A DNA stretch of 64,000 bases from Bacteroidota bacterium (GTDB taxonomy: Bacteria > Bacteroidota > Bacteroidia > Bacteroidales > FEN-979): the NCBI GenBank assembly GCA_026391355.1, contig JAPLDH010000071.1, positions 1 to 64,000 on the forward strand. The letters are read 5' to 3'. A program made the translations under genes and the position numbers. Shown here one piece after another: positions 43,736 through 52,146 of this stretch (position 1 is its first letter; each line of letters begins with the position of its first letter). The notes beneath the pieces were generated by a model, which was not told the origin of the DNA, did not search any database, and worked only from the letters and a program-made list of their open reading frames with translations.

Positions 43736-44680
43736 ATGATAGCTGTCGTTATTCCATCATACAAGGTGAAGACACATATCCTGGACGTATTGAAACGGAT
43801 CGGTCCTGTGATTGATAAGATCTATGTCGTTGATGATGCTTGTCCTGAAAAGTCCGGTGATTTTGTGAAAGAGCATTCTGATGACAAACGGATCACTATC
43901 CTCCGTCATGAAAAAAATCTGGGTGTAGGGGGCGCTGTGAAAACAGGATACCAGAGGGCCTTGGCCGACGGGGCCGATATTATCATCAAACTCGACGGGG
44001 ATGGCCAGATGGATCCGGCTTTACTGCCCCGGTTGATCGAACCGATCCAAAACCAGACTGCAGATTATGTCAAAGGAAATCGTTTTTTCAGTCTTGACTA
44101 TTTACGAAAGATGCCCACTGGAAGAAAATTCGGGAATTCGGGTCTCTCCTTTCTGAACAAACTGGTAAGCGGTTACTGGAACATCATGGATCCGACCAAC
44201 GGATTTACGGCAATCAGTGCAACTGCCTTGCAAAATATTCCACTTGAAAAAATCGATAACCGGTTCTTCTTTGAACCCGATATGCTGTTCCGCCTGAATA
44301 TTATCAGGGCTGTTGTTCAGGATATGCCGATGCAGGCCGTGTACCGGAATGAAAAGAGCAACCTGAAGATCCATCGTGTATTGTTTCAGTTTCCGTTCAA
44401 GTATTTCAACCGTTTTTATAAGAGGATCTTTTACAACTATTTTCTGCGGGATTTCAACATAGGTTCCTTTGAACTTGTAATGGCAATCCTTTTCCTGACC
44501 TTTGGGGTTATCTTCGGGGTCTGGCGCTGGTCGATGAGCATCGAAACCGCCAAACCTGCCACCGCCGGTACGGTACTTCTTGCCGGTCTTCCCATTATTC
44601 TGGGGTTCCAGTCACTGATCAGCTTTTTACATTTTGATGTAGGGAATGTGCCGCAGAAGCCGATCACAGGTTCAGACTAG
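43736..44680 (+). CDS. Family 2 glycosyltransferase, polyprenyl-phosphate sugar type
   Basis: A 314-aa GT2 enzyme. The GT-A domain includes IAVVIPSYKVKTHILDVLKR, VVDDACPEKSG, NLGVGGAVKTGYQRALADG and the metal-binding DGDGQMDP. A C-terminal membrane region has two helices (ELVMAILFLTFGVIFGVW and TVLLAGLPIILGFQSLI), as in dolichol-phosphate mannose synthase-like and GtrB-like enzymes. The likely product is a lipid-linked monosaccharide used by the GT-C enzyme encoded just upstream. Confidence 0.85.
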   Translation: MIAVVIPSYKVKTHILDVLKRIGPVIDKIYVVDDACPEKSGDFVKEHSDDKRITILRHEKNLGVGGAVKTGYQRALADGADIIIKLDGDGQMDPALLPRLIEPIQNQTADYVKGNRFFSLDYLRKMPTGRKFGNSGLSFLNKLVSGYWNIMDPTNGFTAISATALQNIPLEKIDNRFFFEPDMLFRLNIIRAVVQDMPMQAVYRNEKSNLKIHRVLFQFPFKYFNRFYKRIFYNYFLRDFNIGSFELVMAILFLTFGVIFGVWRWSMSIETAKPATAGTVLLAGLPIILGFQSLISFLHFDVGNVPQKPITGSD

Positions 44681-44700
44681 GGCGTAATCTCAGGGAAGTA

Positions 44701-44782
44701 ACACGGTAACACGGTGACACGGTGACACGGTAACGGGGTAAAATTTCTTTGTCACCTTGTCACTTTGTTACTCTGTCACTCT
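44701..44782. terminator. Inverted octamer arrays between convergent GT2 and MBOAT genes
   Basis: Four ACACGGTA/ACACGGTG octamers (44701-44732) face four GTCACCTT/GTCACTTT/GTTACTCT/GTCACTCT octamers (44751-44782). The GTGAC and GTCAC cores are complementary, allowing a long imperfect stem followed by TTTT on the plus strand. The position, 20 bp after one stop codon and 3 bp before the other, suits a bidirectional terminator. Confidence 0.55.
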
Positions 44783-44784
44783 TT

Positions 44785-46242
44785 TTAAAACCTGAAATAA
44801 ATAAACGGTGTAAACCCATTGGATGAAATGGTAGCTTCACTCAGGATAAAAAGGATGATTGCAAAGATCGTGAAGACCACGATTGTGCGGTTGCCGGGGT
44901 TATCATAGAGTTTTACCTGCCAGTTTTCAACCTTCTTAGAGATGGCGGGGAATGAGCATAGTACAGCGATTACAAGCATTGTCCAGAACTTAGGGGTTAT
45001 CCAGAGATGGTTTGGCATCGAGCGGAAGGAGAACATCCTTCGTATAAAGAAATAGAAATAATCAAGACTGGCAGACCGGAAAAGGATCCAGCCGATCATA
45101 ATCGTGAAAAAGGTGATGACCAGTGATGGTATCTTTCCTATCCTTTTAAACACCTTCAGCAGGAATAACCGGTCGAGGATCAGGAAAAACCCCTGGTAAG
45201 CTCCCCAGAAAATAAAGGTCCAGGCGGCGCCATGCCAGAAACCGCACAGGAGAAACGTCACGGAGGTAGCGATAAGGTAGATCACTTTATCTGCCCGTAA
45301 TCCAATGTATCTCTCCTTCGGCATTGCACGGGAGGTCTTGAAAGCAAGGGGAAGGAAAATGTAATCCCTGAACCAACTTGAAAGGGTCATGTGCCATCTC
45401 CGCCAGAATTCGGTGATACTTTTTGAAACATACGGGTTGTTGAAGTTCTCGGGGAGCCTGAACCCCATCATCCGTGCAAGGCCTATTGCCATATCGGTAT
45501 ATCCTGAAAAATCGAAATAAATCTGGAAAGTATAGCCGATCGCACCGATCCAGGCCAATCCGCTGGATAATTCGAGGGAACTCATCCTGAAGATCGGGTT
45601 TACGGCGCCTGCAAGGGCATCTGCAATCAGCACTTTCTTGGCAAGCCCGATAATAAAGCGGTAGAAACCGATCAGTCGGGAATCGAGGTTCTCTTCCGCT
45701 GAACGGTCCGTAATCTGGCCCGCAATCTGGCCCGCCCTTACGATCGGACCTGAAAGCATCTGGGGAAACATGAAGATATAAAGCGCATAATCCTGGATCT
45801 TTTGAAATGGAGCATACGTCCGGCGCGACATATCAAAAGTGTATGATAACTTCTGGAAAGTGATGAAGGAAATACCTAACGGTAAAGCTATGGCAGTCCA
45901 GGGCGGAGGTTTGGCCCCAAACCTGCCAATCACGGTGTCAAGTTGATCCACAAAAAAGTTCATGTACTTAAAATAGAGCAATAGCCCTATATTCAGGATC
46001 ACCGATAACCAGAACAACAGTTTTTTGGCGCTTCCTTCCTTTACATAAACACCCCTGACCAGAAAGAAATCTATAACTACGGAACCCGCCAGAATGAGCA
46101 CAAACAGGGGAGCCCCCCAGGCATAGAAGAAAAGACTTGCAAACAGGATAAACCAGTTCTTGAATTTCCGGTCCAGAACAAAATAGATGATCAGGAAAGC
46201 CGGAAGAAAATAGAGCAAGAACAAACTGCTGTTGAATATCAT
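44785..46242 (-). CDS. MBOAT-family O-acyltransferase (AlgI-like)
   Basis: A 485-aa polytopic protein with about eleven helices, homologous to AlgI, DltB and PatA, which move acyl groups across the membrane for O-acetylation of polysaccharides. The active-site His lies in LLCGFWHGAAWTFIFWGAYQ (His337), and the conserved FWRRWHMTLSSWFRDYIFLP and YFDFSGYTDMAIGLARMMGF are present. It is 3 bp downstream of the AlgJ-like gene, and the pair is the standard acetylation module. Confidence 0.94.
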   Translation of the reverse strand: MIFNSSLFLLYFLPAFLIIYFVLDRKFKNWFILFASLFFYAWGAPLFVLILAGSVVIDFFLVRGVYVKEGSAKKLLFWLSVILNIGLLLYFKYMNFFVDQLDTVIGRFGAKPPPWTAIALPLGISFITFQKLSYTFDMSRRTYAPFQKIQDYALYIFMFPQMLSGPIVRAGQIAGQITDRSAEENLDSRLIGFYRFIIGLAKKVLIADALAGAVNPIFRMSSLELSSGLAWIGAIGYTFQIYFDFSGYTDMAIGLARMMGFRLPENFNNPYVSKSITEFWRRWHMTLSSWFRDYIFLPLAFKTSRAMPKERYIGLRADKVIYLIATSVTFLLCGFWHGAAWTFIFWGAYQGFFLILDRLFLLKVFKRIGKIPSLVITFFTIMIGWILFRSASLDYFYFFIRRMFSFRSMPNHLWITPKFWTMLVIAVLCSFPAISKKVENWQVKLYDNPGNRTIVVFTIFAIILFILSEATISSNGFTPFIYFRF

Positions 46243-46245
46243 GTG

Positions 46246-47550
46246 TCAATAATTTTTATATAATTTCAAAAGATCTTTATTAACTAAATATATAGCATTG
46301 TCCTGAATTTCATCCTCGACCGGAATTCCTTTTGTTTTGGCGCTTTTCCTGATGGTTTCCATCCACTTTGCGTCACCCCTTATCTGTTTTTCAATTTTAC
46401 GGAAGGGGTTTAACTCCGTAGTATCATACAGATCATAGGCACGGTCGAGGAAATCGTACCCTATTTTTCCGGCACCGCCATTGACCTGCATGATCATGAT
46501 AACATTGTATTTTTCCATCTCCTTTCTCCAGTCGATCTGTTTTGTGGTGGTTGGTTTGGTATATGATTCAGGATAGATGTAATCAAAATAGTACCAGAAT
46601 TCATGCTTTTTAAAAACATTGTCGCTGATCTTTTCCTCGTACCAGTGCCAGTAAAAACTATCGCCGATTACAAGGGCGGAAGGTTTGGATACCGTCGTGT
46701 CTTTGGGAAAGTGAAAACAGGGATAAGGCATCTTCTTGTATTTCCGTGGCCAGATCAGGTTCATGGTGCGCATAACCTCATCATCATGATATTTGAACTT
46801 ATCAGAATAGACGACACTGTCAAGGACAGGGTGTGCCATCCTGGTTCCCGTTAAATGTTCAAGGTACCGGATCATCGTATCGGCAGCGATATAAGCACCA
46901 TAATAGGTCCAGTGCATACCCATTTTGGGGTATAAAAGGTACCTGGCAGTATCCTTCATGTGTAAAAAATAACTGTTATAGTCAATATAATTTACACCGT
47001 ATTCGGCACATTTTTGAACCCAGGAGTCATGATTACTGATGCCCGTTCTACCTCTTTTCAGAAACCGGTCAGGAAAGTACTGAGGATAATAGGTAGGTTT
47101 ATTGGGTGCAAACATGACCAGTAAAACCATCCGTTTTTTCTCCCAGAGAATATCCTGAAGACGCTTTATTTCCCATGCCTTCAGGTCGATCCATCCTTTC
47201 CCGATAAAGTAATCGCCAAGATATGCCCTGATATAATGTTCCCCATAAAATTCGTTGTTCTTTCCATACACTACCCAGGCTGAATGCGGAATCTGGAAAA
47301 GGCTGAAATCGAATTCGTTATATACCCTGGTAAATTCAGGTTTCAAACCGATGGAATCTTCGAGTTGGGTTGAGTACTGTTGCTGATATTCGCCACTCAG
47401 CAATGTCTTCAGGCTTAACACCGGCTTTGTTACCGGAACATAATCTCCCTCCAACGGGCGCGATCTGATAACCTTGAAATTTACATTGAATGTTGGAAAC
47501 GCAATGACGACAAGAATCAGAAAAAAAAGAATCTGTTTAATTAATTTCAT
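46246..47550 (-). CDS. AlgJ-like SGNH-fold acetyltransferase partner
   Basis: A 434-aa periplasmic protein with an N-terminal signal-anchor. It belongs with AlgJ/AlgX-type proteins that accept acyl groups from the MBOAT partner and place them on the polymer. The candidate catalytic residues are Ser298 in SALVIGDSFYWHW and His213 in PKMGMHWTYYGAYIAADTMI with the preceding YIDYNSYFLHMKDTARY. It is intact in both, unlike its paralogue at 40357. The gene overlaps no other but is only 3 bp from the MBOAT gene, implying co-translation. Confidence 0.85.
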   Translation of the reverse strand: MKLIKQILFFLILVVIAFPTFNVNFKVIRSRPLEGDYVPVTKPVLSLKTLLSGEYQQQYSTQLEDSIGLKPEFTRVYNEFDFSLFQIPHSAWVVYGKNNEFYGEHYIRAYLGDYFIGKGWIDLKAWEIKRLQDILWEKKRMVLLVMFAPNKPTYYPQYFPDRFLKRGRTGISNHDSWVQKCAEYGVNYIDYNSYFLHMKDTARYLLYPKMGMHWTYYGAYIAADTMIRYLEHLTGTRMAHPVLDSVVYSDKFKYHDDEVMRTMNLIWPRKYKKMPYPCFHFPKDTTVSKPSALVIGDSFYWHWYEEKISDNVFKKHEFWYYFDYIYPESYTKPTTTKQIDWRKEMEKYNVIMIMQVNGGAGKIGYDFLDRAYDLYDTTELNPFRKIEKQIRGDAKWMETIRKSAKTKGIPVEDEIQDNAIYLVNKDLLKLYKNY

Positions 47551-47568
47551 CCGACAAGGAAATTGCGT

Positions 47569-49338
47569 TTATTCAAATTTTAACCGGATATCATCTATGT
47601 TAAATTTATTCCGGTTAATGTTCCACACACAGATTGTAATTATACTCTTTCGCTCGACCCAGGGAGGAATCCGGAATGTTCCCTTACATTTCACCCATTT
47701 ATCGGGTTCAAGGGTAAATGAATCGAAATTTATGGAACTAAAGTAATTGCATGTCTTTAGCCAGTCCTGCACCGAACACATGAGAATTGCCCCGGTTTTT
47801 GTATTCTTGCCCGGATTAACCCAAATACTTGCTTCAATGCTCTCTACCGGTTTGGAAAGAATACAATCAAATACAGTGCAGAATTTCCGGCTGTATTCAA
47901 TGCCCTGATCCATGTAATTTGCCAGTGTAGGTGAATGAACACGACTGAATTCAGGATAATAATCTTCCCCCAGCCGGGCATTTTCAAAATCATCAATATA
48001 GGTATAGGATTTGCCTTCAAAATGTGAGAAATGTGCAAGGTCCGCATGCTGATAATAATCGTCCCATGACCAGGTGGAAGAGATATTCCAGTTATACTTA
48101 TAAACCATCCTCAGGTTATAATAGGTCATAAAGAAGATGATGAAGATCACCAATGACCTGAGAAAAATATTCTTCCATTTCGTCATGGATTCCAGGAAAT
48201 AACCAAAAGGCAAGGCCATCAGTGAGAAATATTCAACAAAGGGCCTGCATCCGCAACTACCGCCGAAAAACCAGATGTACCAGGATGAAAAAATATAACT
48301 GACCAGGAGAAAGATCATACCGGTGAAAATGCCGTTGGGGATTTTCCGGATGATCATCCGGATAATTCCCGCTATAAAAAAGAGTGCCAGCGGGCTGTAA
48401 AGAAAAAGCCCGTTCAGGGGTGCAAACCAGAAAGAGAATAACCTGGGGTTGTTCCAATTCGAGAAAGTTTCTCCCGGATAAGAATAATAAACAAAATGAC
48501 CGGTGAGGTATTTCCAATAAAAGAACTGGGGAAGAAAGACAAGGAACCCAACGATCAGAAAAGTGATTATATATTTCGGGCGAAGAAACAAGAGGATCCG
48601 GTTTCCAACTTCTTTCAATGACTTAACATCGAGGAATGCCATCCAGAGTAAAAGAAGGATATTCGTCGGACGGATAAGGACAGAGAGAGAAAACACAACA
48701 GCAATAAGAACAAGCAATCCATAAGGTCGCTTTTCACTGTCTATAAATCGCTTCAGCAGGTATAAATAAGTGGAGAAGAGGAAGAAGGAATTGACATGCG
48801 ACATCAACCCTTCATCCATTGCATAATAAAAGAGATTGGTCCCCGCAAAGACCAGTAATACAGAGATGTATGGAATCCATCCTTTATAATACCGATCGAG
48901 GAATTTTTTCAGAAAGAATAAACCCAGGACAAGGTAAAAAACAGCGGGAAAAACGGTCATTTCCTGGTAGATCCTTGAAAAACCGTCGGGCTCCAGATTC
49001 CATATAACGGCAATGGAATGAGTAACCAGGAAGAATGGCGCCCAGAGTAGTGCAACTCCGCATGTCGTTTTATCGATCAACTTGCCGGTCTTGTGATTTA
49101 GGGTAAAAGCATAGCACCGCTGTTCGATACTATCCGGAAATTTATTGATATCCCAATGGTAAATAAAGGTGGCAGGAAGATATACATAGTAATCCGCCAT
49201 ATCCTGGGTTATTTCTCCTGCCATGCGGATCTTACCCCCGGGAAATTTGATATTGTAAGAAAGAAAAAGAGACAGGAAGAACAGGGAACCGAAAAAGACC
49301 AGGTCTCTATATCTCTTGATTGAAAACAGATTGGACAT
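47569..49338 (-). CDS. GT-C-type membrane glycosyltransferase-like protein with C-terminal binding module
   Basis: A 589-aa protein. About eleven transmembrane helices occupy residues 13-420. The first periplasmic loop (GEITQDMADYYVYLPATFIY) carries acidic residues where GT-C enzymes have their catalytic Asp. FAGTNLFYYAMDEGLMSHVN and SVLIRPTNILLLLWM are typical of the family. The last 145 residues form the shared beta-sandwich (YIDDFENARLGEDYYPE, VESIEASIWVNPGKNTKTGA, LEPDKWVKCKGTF, NKFNIDDIRLKFE). It lies 2 bp from the related gene at 49341 and 18 bp before the AlgJ-like gene, indicating one operon. Confidence 0.68.
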   Translation of the reverse strand: MSNLFSIKRYRDLVFFGSLFFLSLFLSYNIKFPGGKIRMAGEITQDMADYYVYLPATFIYHWDINKFPDSIEQRCYAFTLNHKTGKLIDKTTCGVALLWAPFFLVTHSIAVIWNLEPDGFSRIYQEMTVFPAVFYLVLGLFFLKKFLDRYYKGWIPYISVLLVFAGTNLFYYAMDEGLMSHVNSFFLFSTYLYLLKRFIDSEKRPYGLLVLIAVVFSLSVLIRPTNILLLLWMAFLDVKSLKEVGNRILLFLRPKYIITFLIVGFLVFLPQFFYWKYLTGHFVYYSYPGETFSNWNNPRLFSFWFAPLNGLFLYSPLALFFIAGIIRMIIRKIPNGIFTGMIFLLVSYIFSSWYIWFFGGSCGCRPFVEYFSLMALPFGYFLESMTKWKNIFLRSLVIFIIFFMTYYNLRMVYKYNWNISSTWSWDDYYQHADLAHFSHFEGKSYTYIDDFENARLGEDYYPEFSRVHSPTLANYMDQGIEYSRKFCTVFDCILSKPVESIEASIWVNPGKNTKTGAILMCSVQDWLKTCNYFSSINFDSFTLEPDKWVKCKGTFRIPPWVERKSIITICVWNINRNKFNIDDIRLKFE

Positions 49339-49340
49339 GG

Positions 49341-50918
49341 CTAATACCTGGGTTCAAAAATTTCAGTTTTGACATCATCTATAAATATCTCTGTATTACC
49401 ACGGTAATAAACATAGGCAATGATCTTGTCCTCAGGATCCGGGTTGACCGTGGAGAAATAGTTCAGCATAACCTGGTTCCACTGATTTGGTTTCAGGTTC
49501 AGCGTCTCCAGGTTAAGATTCCTGTAATTGTAAAGCTTGGATTTATGGGCTGTGGTGATGATCAGGCTTACAGGATTTGAAGTAAAGGATTCCTTTGAAT
49601 AAACCCAGGCTGAGATCCGTACCCCAATGAAATCACACCTCGTGATCTCGCCAAAAAGCTTTTCAAATGCCGGTGAATATGCTTTGTCTTTATCAAGTTT
49701 CAAAGACATCAAACCATTTTTCACAATCCCTTTCTCAAGTTTTGCCTGGTATTCAACAGTTGGGTCTTCGAAGGAGAAAAAAGTTTCAGTTTTCCTTGTA
49801 AATGCAGCACTATCCTTTAGAAAGACATCCGGATCCGGATGAAAATTTTCAAGTTTCATCCTGTCTTTAAGATGAACATTTACCTTTCCGAAAATTGACC
49901 AATAATATTTTTCAGTCATTTTTTCCGGATCAATAATCCGGTTGAAATATTGCCATGTCTGGAACAGGTTCAACAGAATAAAGAAAACCAGAATCACCAA
50001 TGCCGGATACCTTATATAATATTTCCTTTCTGACAGATGACTTATCAGGTAGCCGAGAGAAAGGGATAATATCACATATGAAGGGATAAGACCATGCATT
50101 CCCAAGTTGTTGCTGTAGGTATAGGTAGACCAACTGGCAAAAAAGAGGAAATTTACCAAGAAAAATATCCAACAGGAGTAGTAAATATTCTTATTTTTTT
50201 CTGCAAGAAAATAGAATCCGATAAGGGAAAAAAGCATGACCGGAGTGTAAATAAACCATCCGTTATTGAATGAGAACATAACCTGCCAGAGGTATCTTCC
50301 CAACAAATAAAGCATTCCATTCTGTGCATACCCGGTATAATTGAAGGTGGTTTGCAGCAGATCCCATGAGGTTATCAACGGAACAACAAACATAAGAACC
50401 AGGAGGCAAATTACAAGAACCTGGAGGAGATGTTTCTTAACCAATTTCCATTTGTTCCTGAATGTCTCCCTGTCGTAAGCGTGCCAGAAAACCGGGATAA
50501 GAACACAAAAAAAATCGGAGGGATTGAACAGAATGGTTATCCCCATTGCGATTCCCAGGGGTATTGCGGATTTCCAGGTTGGCAGGGAATGCCATTTTAT
50601 CGTGAACCAAAGGATCAGGGTATATAAGGTGAAAAGGTAAACTACCGGCAGGGGGTTGATCCCTGTTGAAACCTGGAAATAATTGGTTCCCATGAACACC
50701 GTAACCATGGTTATTGCAGTTATCCGGTCACTAAACCAAACGAGCAATATTTTTCGCAACATCCAGATACCAATAAGTGCAATGACCAGGGATGTGACCT
50801 GTAAAAGAAAAGAGGTTGGTTTTTCACCCCCCGGTACAAGAAAATGAACGAGAAAAATGGCAATTCCGATGAAGAAAAAGACACAAAATGAGATGAGATT
50901 CCTGATACTTTTAAGCAT
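49341..50918 (-). CDS. Shortened GT-C-like membrane protein with C-terminal binding module
   Basis: A 525-aa paralogue of the protein at 47569. From residue about 40 the two align through [20 protein letters not shown] (against FAGTNLFYYAMDEGLMSHVN) and the later membrane helices, and the C-terminal 140 residues carry the same beta-sandwich ([67 protein letters not shown]). It lacks the first long periplasmic loop of about 80 residues with its acidic residues, so it is unlikely to be an active transferase of the same type. Its 3' neighbour starts 2 bp away, and its start overlaps the end of the GT2 gene by 8 bp. Confidence 0.65.
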   Translation of the reverse strand: MLKSIRNLISFCVFFFIGIAIFLVHFLVPGGEKPTSFLLQVTSLVIALIGIWMLRKILLVWFSDRITAITMVTVFMGTNYFQVSTGINPLPVVYLFTLYTLILWFTIKWHSLPTWKSAIPLGIAMGITILFNPSDFFCVLIPVFWHAYDRETFRNKWKLVKKHLLQVLVICLLVLMFVVPLITSWDLLQTTFNYTGYAQNGMLYLLGRYLWQVMFSFNNGWFIYTPVMLFSLIGFYFLAEKNKNIYYSCWIFFLVNFLFFASWSTYTYSNNLGMHGLIPSYVILSLSLGYLISHLSERKYYIRYPALVILVFFILLNLFQTWQYFNRIIDPEKMTEKYYWSIFGKVNVHLKDRMKLENFHPDPDVFLKDSAAFTRKTETFFSFEDPTVEYQAKLEKGIVKNGLMSLKLDKDKAYSPAFEKLFGEITRCDFIGVRISAWVYSKESFTSNPVSLIITTAHKSKLYNYRNLNLETLNLKPNQWNQVMLNYFSTVNPDPEDKIIAYVYYRGNTEIFIDDVKTEIFEPRY

Positions 50919-51657
50919 TTTTTTTCAGGTATTTTCGGTTAAAAATATTATATTTAATAAGGCAATATACGGCTCTTATCGCATCTTTCATCCTGATTTT
51001 TTTACCTTCTTTATAGGTTCTGCCATAGTACGATATCCCGACTTCATAGATACGGATATCCGGAAACCGGACAATTTTTGATGTTACTTCCGGTTCAAAT
51101 CCAAAACGTTTTTCCTTGAAATATATTCTTTTGATGAACTCCGCACGGAACAGTTTATAACATGTCTCCATATCAGTCATATTCAGGTTGGTGAACAAGT
51201 TGGAGATGAAGGTCAGGAGGCGGTTACCGATAGAATGCCAGAAGAAAAGGATTCGGTGTGCATTGCCTCCCATGAAACGGGAACCGTAAACTACATCTGC
51301 AAACCCATCTGTTACCGGTTTTAACAGGATGTTATATTCCTCCGGATCATATTCAAGGTCAGCATCCTGGATGATGATAAAATCGCCGGTAGCCAGTTCA
51401 ATCCCTTTATGAATGGCGGCGCCTTTTCCCTGGTTTACCGGCTGATTAAAGAGCTGTAACCGGATTCCGGGATGGTCGCCGATATAAGACTGAACAACCT
51501 TTTCTGTTCCGTCGGTACTGCAGTCATTGACGATAATGATCTCTTTCCTGATGTCGTTGATCAGGGTAACGGCAAGGACTTTATCGAGGATTAGATGAAT
51601 GGTAGGGGCTTCATTGTAAGCAGGGATCAGAATACTGAGGGTTTGCTGGTTCATCAA
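50911..51657 (-). CDS. Family 2 glycosyltransferase, DPM1-like
   Basis: A 248-aa soluble GT2 enzyme resembling dolichol-phosphate mannose synthase. Motifs are [54 protein letters not shown] and [14 protein letters not shown] with the metal-binding Asp residues, then [20 protein letters not shown] and [13 protein letters not shown]. No membrane helices are present. It heads the minus-strand part of the polysaccharide locus and overlaps the next gene by 8 bp, which suggests translational coupling. It probably makes the lipid-linked sugar used by the GT-C proteins. Confidence 0.9.
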   Translation of the reverse strand: MMNQQTLSILIPAYNEAPTIHLILDKVLAVTLINDIRKEIIIVNDCSTDGTEKVVQSYIGDHPGIRLQLFNQPVNQGKGAAIHKGIELATGDFIIIQDADLEYDPEEYNILLKPVTDGFADVVYGSRFMGGNAHRILFFWHSIGNRLLTFISNLFTNLNMTDMETCYKLFRAEFIKRIYFKEKRFGFEPEVTSKIVRFPDIRIYEVGISYYGRTYKEGKKIRMKDAIRAVYCLIKYNIFNRKYLKKNA

Positions 51658-51672
51658 CCGGAATTTAACTTA

Positions 51673-51680
51673 CAAAAATA
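51673..51680 (-). promoter_or_regulatory. Promoter -7 box TATTTTTG for the polysaccharide operon
   Basis: On the minus strand TATTTTTG lies 15 bp before the start of the DPM1-like gene. With the tight spacing of the downstream genes it could drive transcription through to 44785. Confidence 0.45.
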
Positions 51681-51805
51681 GAATATTAATTTGGAACGGA
51701 CTACCCAAAGCTAAAACTAAAGCTTGCCAAAGAGCCAAATTTGTTAATCCTCAAATATTGTTGATAATATTTAAATATTTTTTTCATCAATAAAGAAAGG
51801 AATTG

Positions 51806-51827
51806 TATATTTGACAAGTTTTGTCAA
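51806..51827 (+). promoter_or_regulatory. Promoter -7 box with overlapping palindromic operator
   Basis: TATATTTG (51806-51813) fits the -7 element. It overlaps TTGACAA-GTT-TTGTCAA (51811-51827), a perfect 7-bp inverted repeat with a 3-bp spacer. This arrangement, just upstream of a small HTH gene, is what an autoregulating controller protein would use: binding would block the promoter. Confidence 0.65.
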
Positions 51828-51843
51828 GATAAAATATATCAAT

Positions 51844-52146
51844 TTGAAAACAACAGGCGAAATAATTAGAGAGAAAAGGGAAGAAAAGGGATTGCTTCTA
51901 AGGGAACTTGCGGCTTCTTTGAAGATTGACTCTGCAATTTTAAGTAAACTTGAACGAGGTGAAAGGAAGCCGGCAAAAGAACAATTGATTAAAATAGCAA
52001 AACTTCTAGGCATGAACAAAAAGGAATTAGTTTTGTCTTGGTTAAGCGATAAAATTGTTTTCGATATTGCTGATGAAGAATATGGTGTTGAAGCATTAAA
52101 AATTGCAGAAAAAAAAATTGAATATTTAAAAAAGAAGAAATCATAA
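51844..52146 (+). CDS. XRE-family HTH regulator of the type III restriction system
   Basis: A 100-aa protein, starting at TTG 51844 (MKTTGEIIREKREEKGLL). Residues 5-62 form an HTH_3 domain: TGEIIREKREEKGLLLRELA, then LKIDSAILSKLERGERKPAK and EQLIKIAKLLGMNKKELVL. A basic helical tail follows (EALKIAEKKIEYLKKKKS). A longer frame begins at TTG 51811, but that start lies inside the operator palindrome. The stop codon overlaps the next ATG (TAATG), so it is translationally coupled to the restriction subunit. It probably times restriction expression, like C proteins of type II systems. Confidence 0.8.
   Translation: MKTTGEIIREKREEKGLLLRELAASLKIDSAILSKLERGERKPAKEQLIKIAKLLGMNKKELVLSWLSDKIVFDIADEEYGVEALKIAEKKIEYLKKKKS

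Noticed and set aside
51811-51843. Upstream TTG start for the HTH regulator
   Set aside because: It lies inside the operator palindrome and the added residues are not part of the HTH fold; TTG 51844 gives the natural start.
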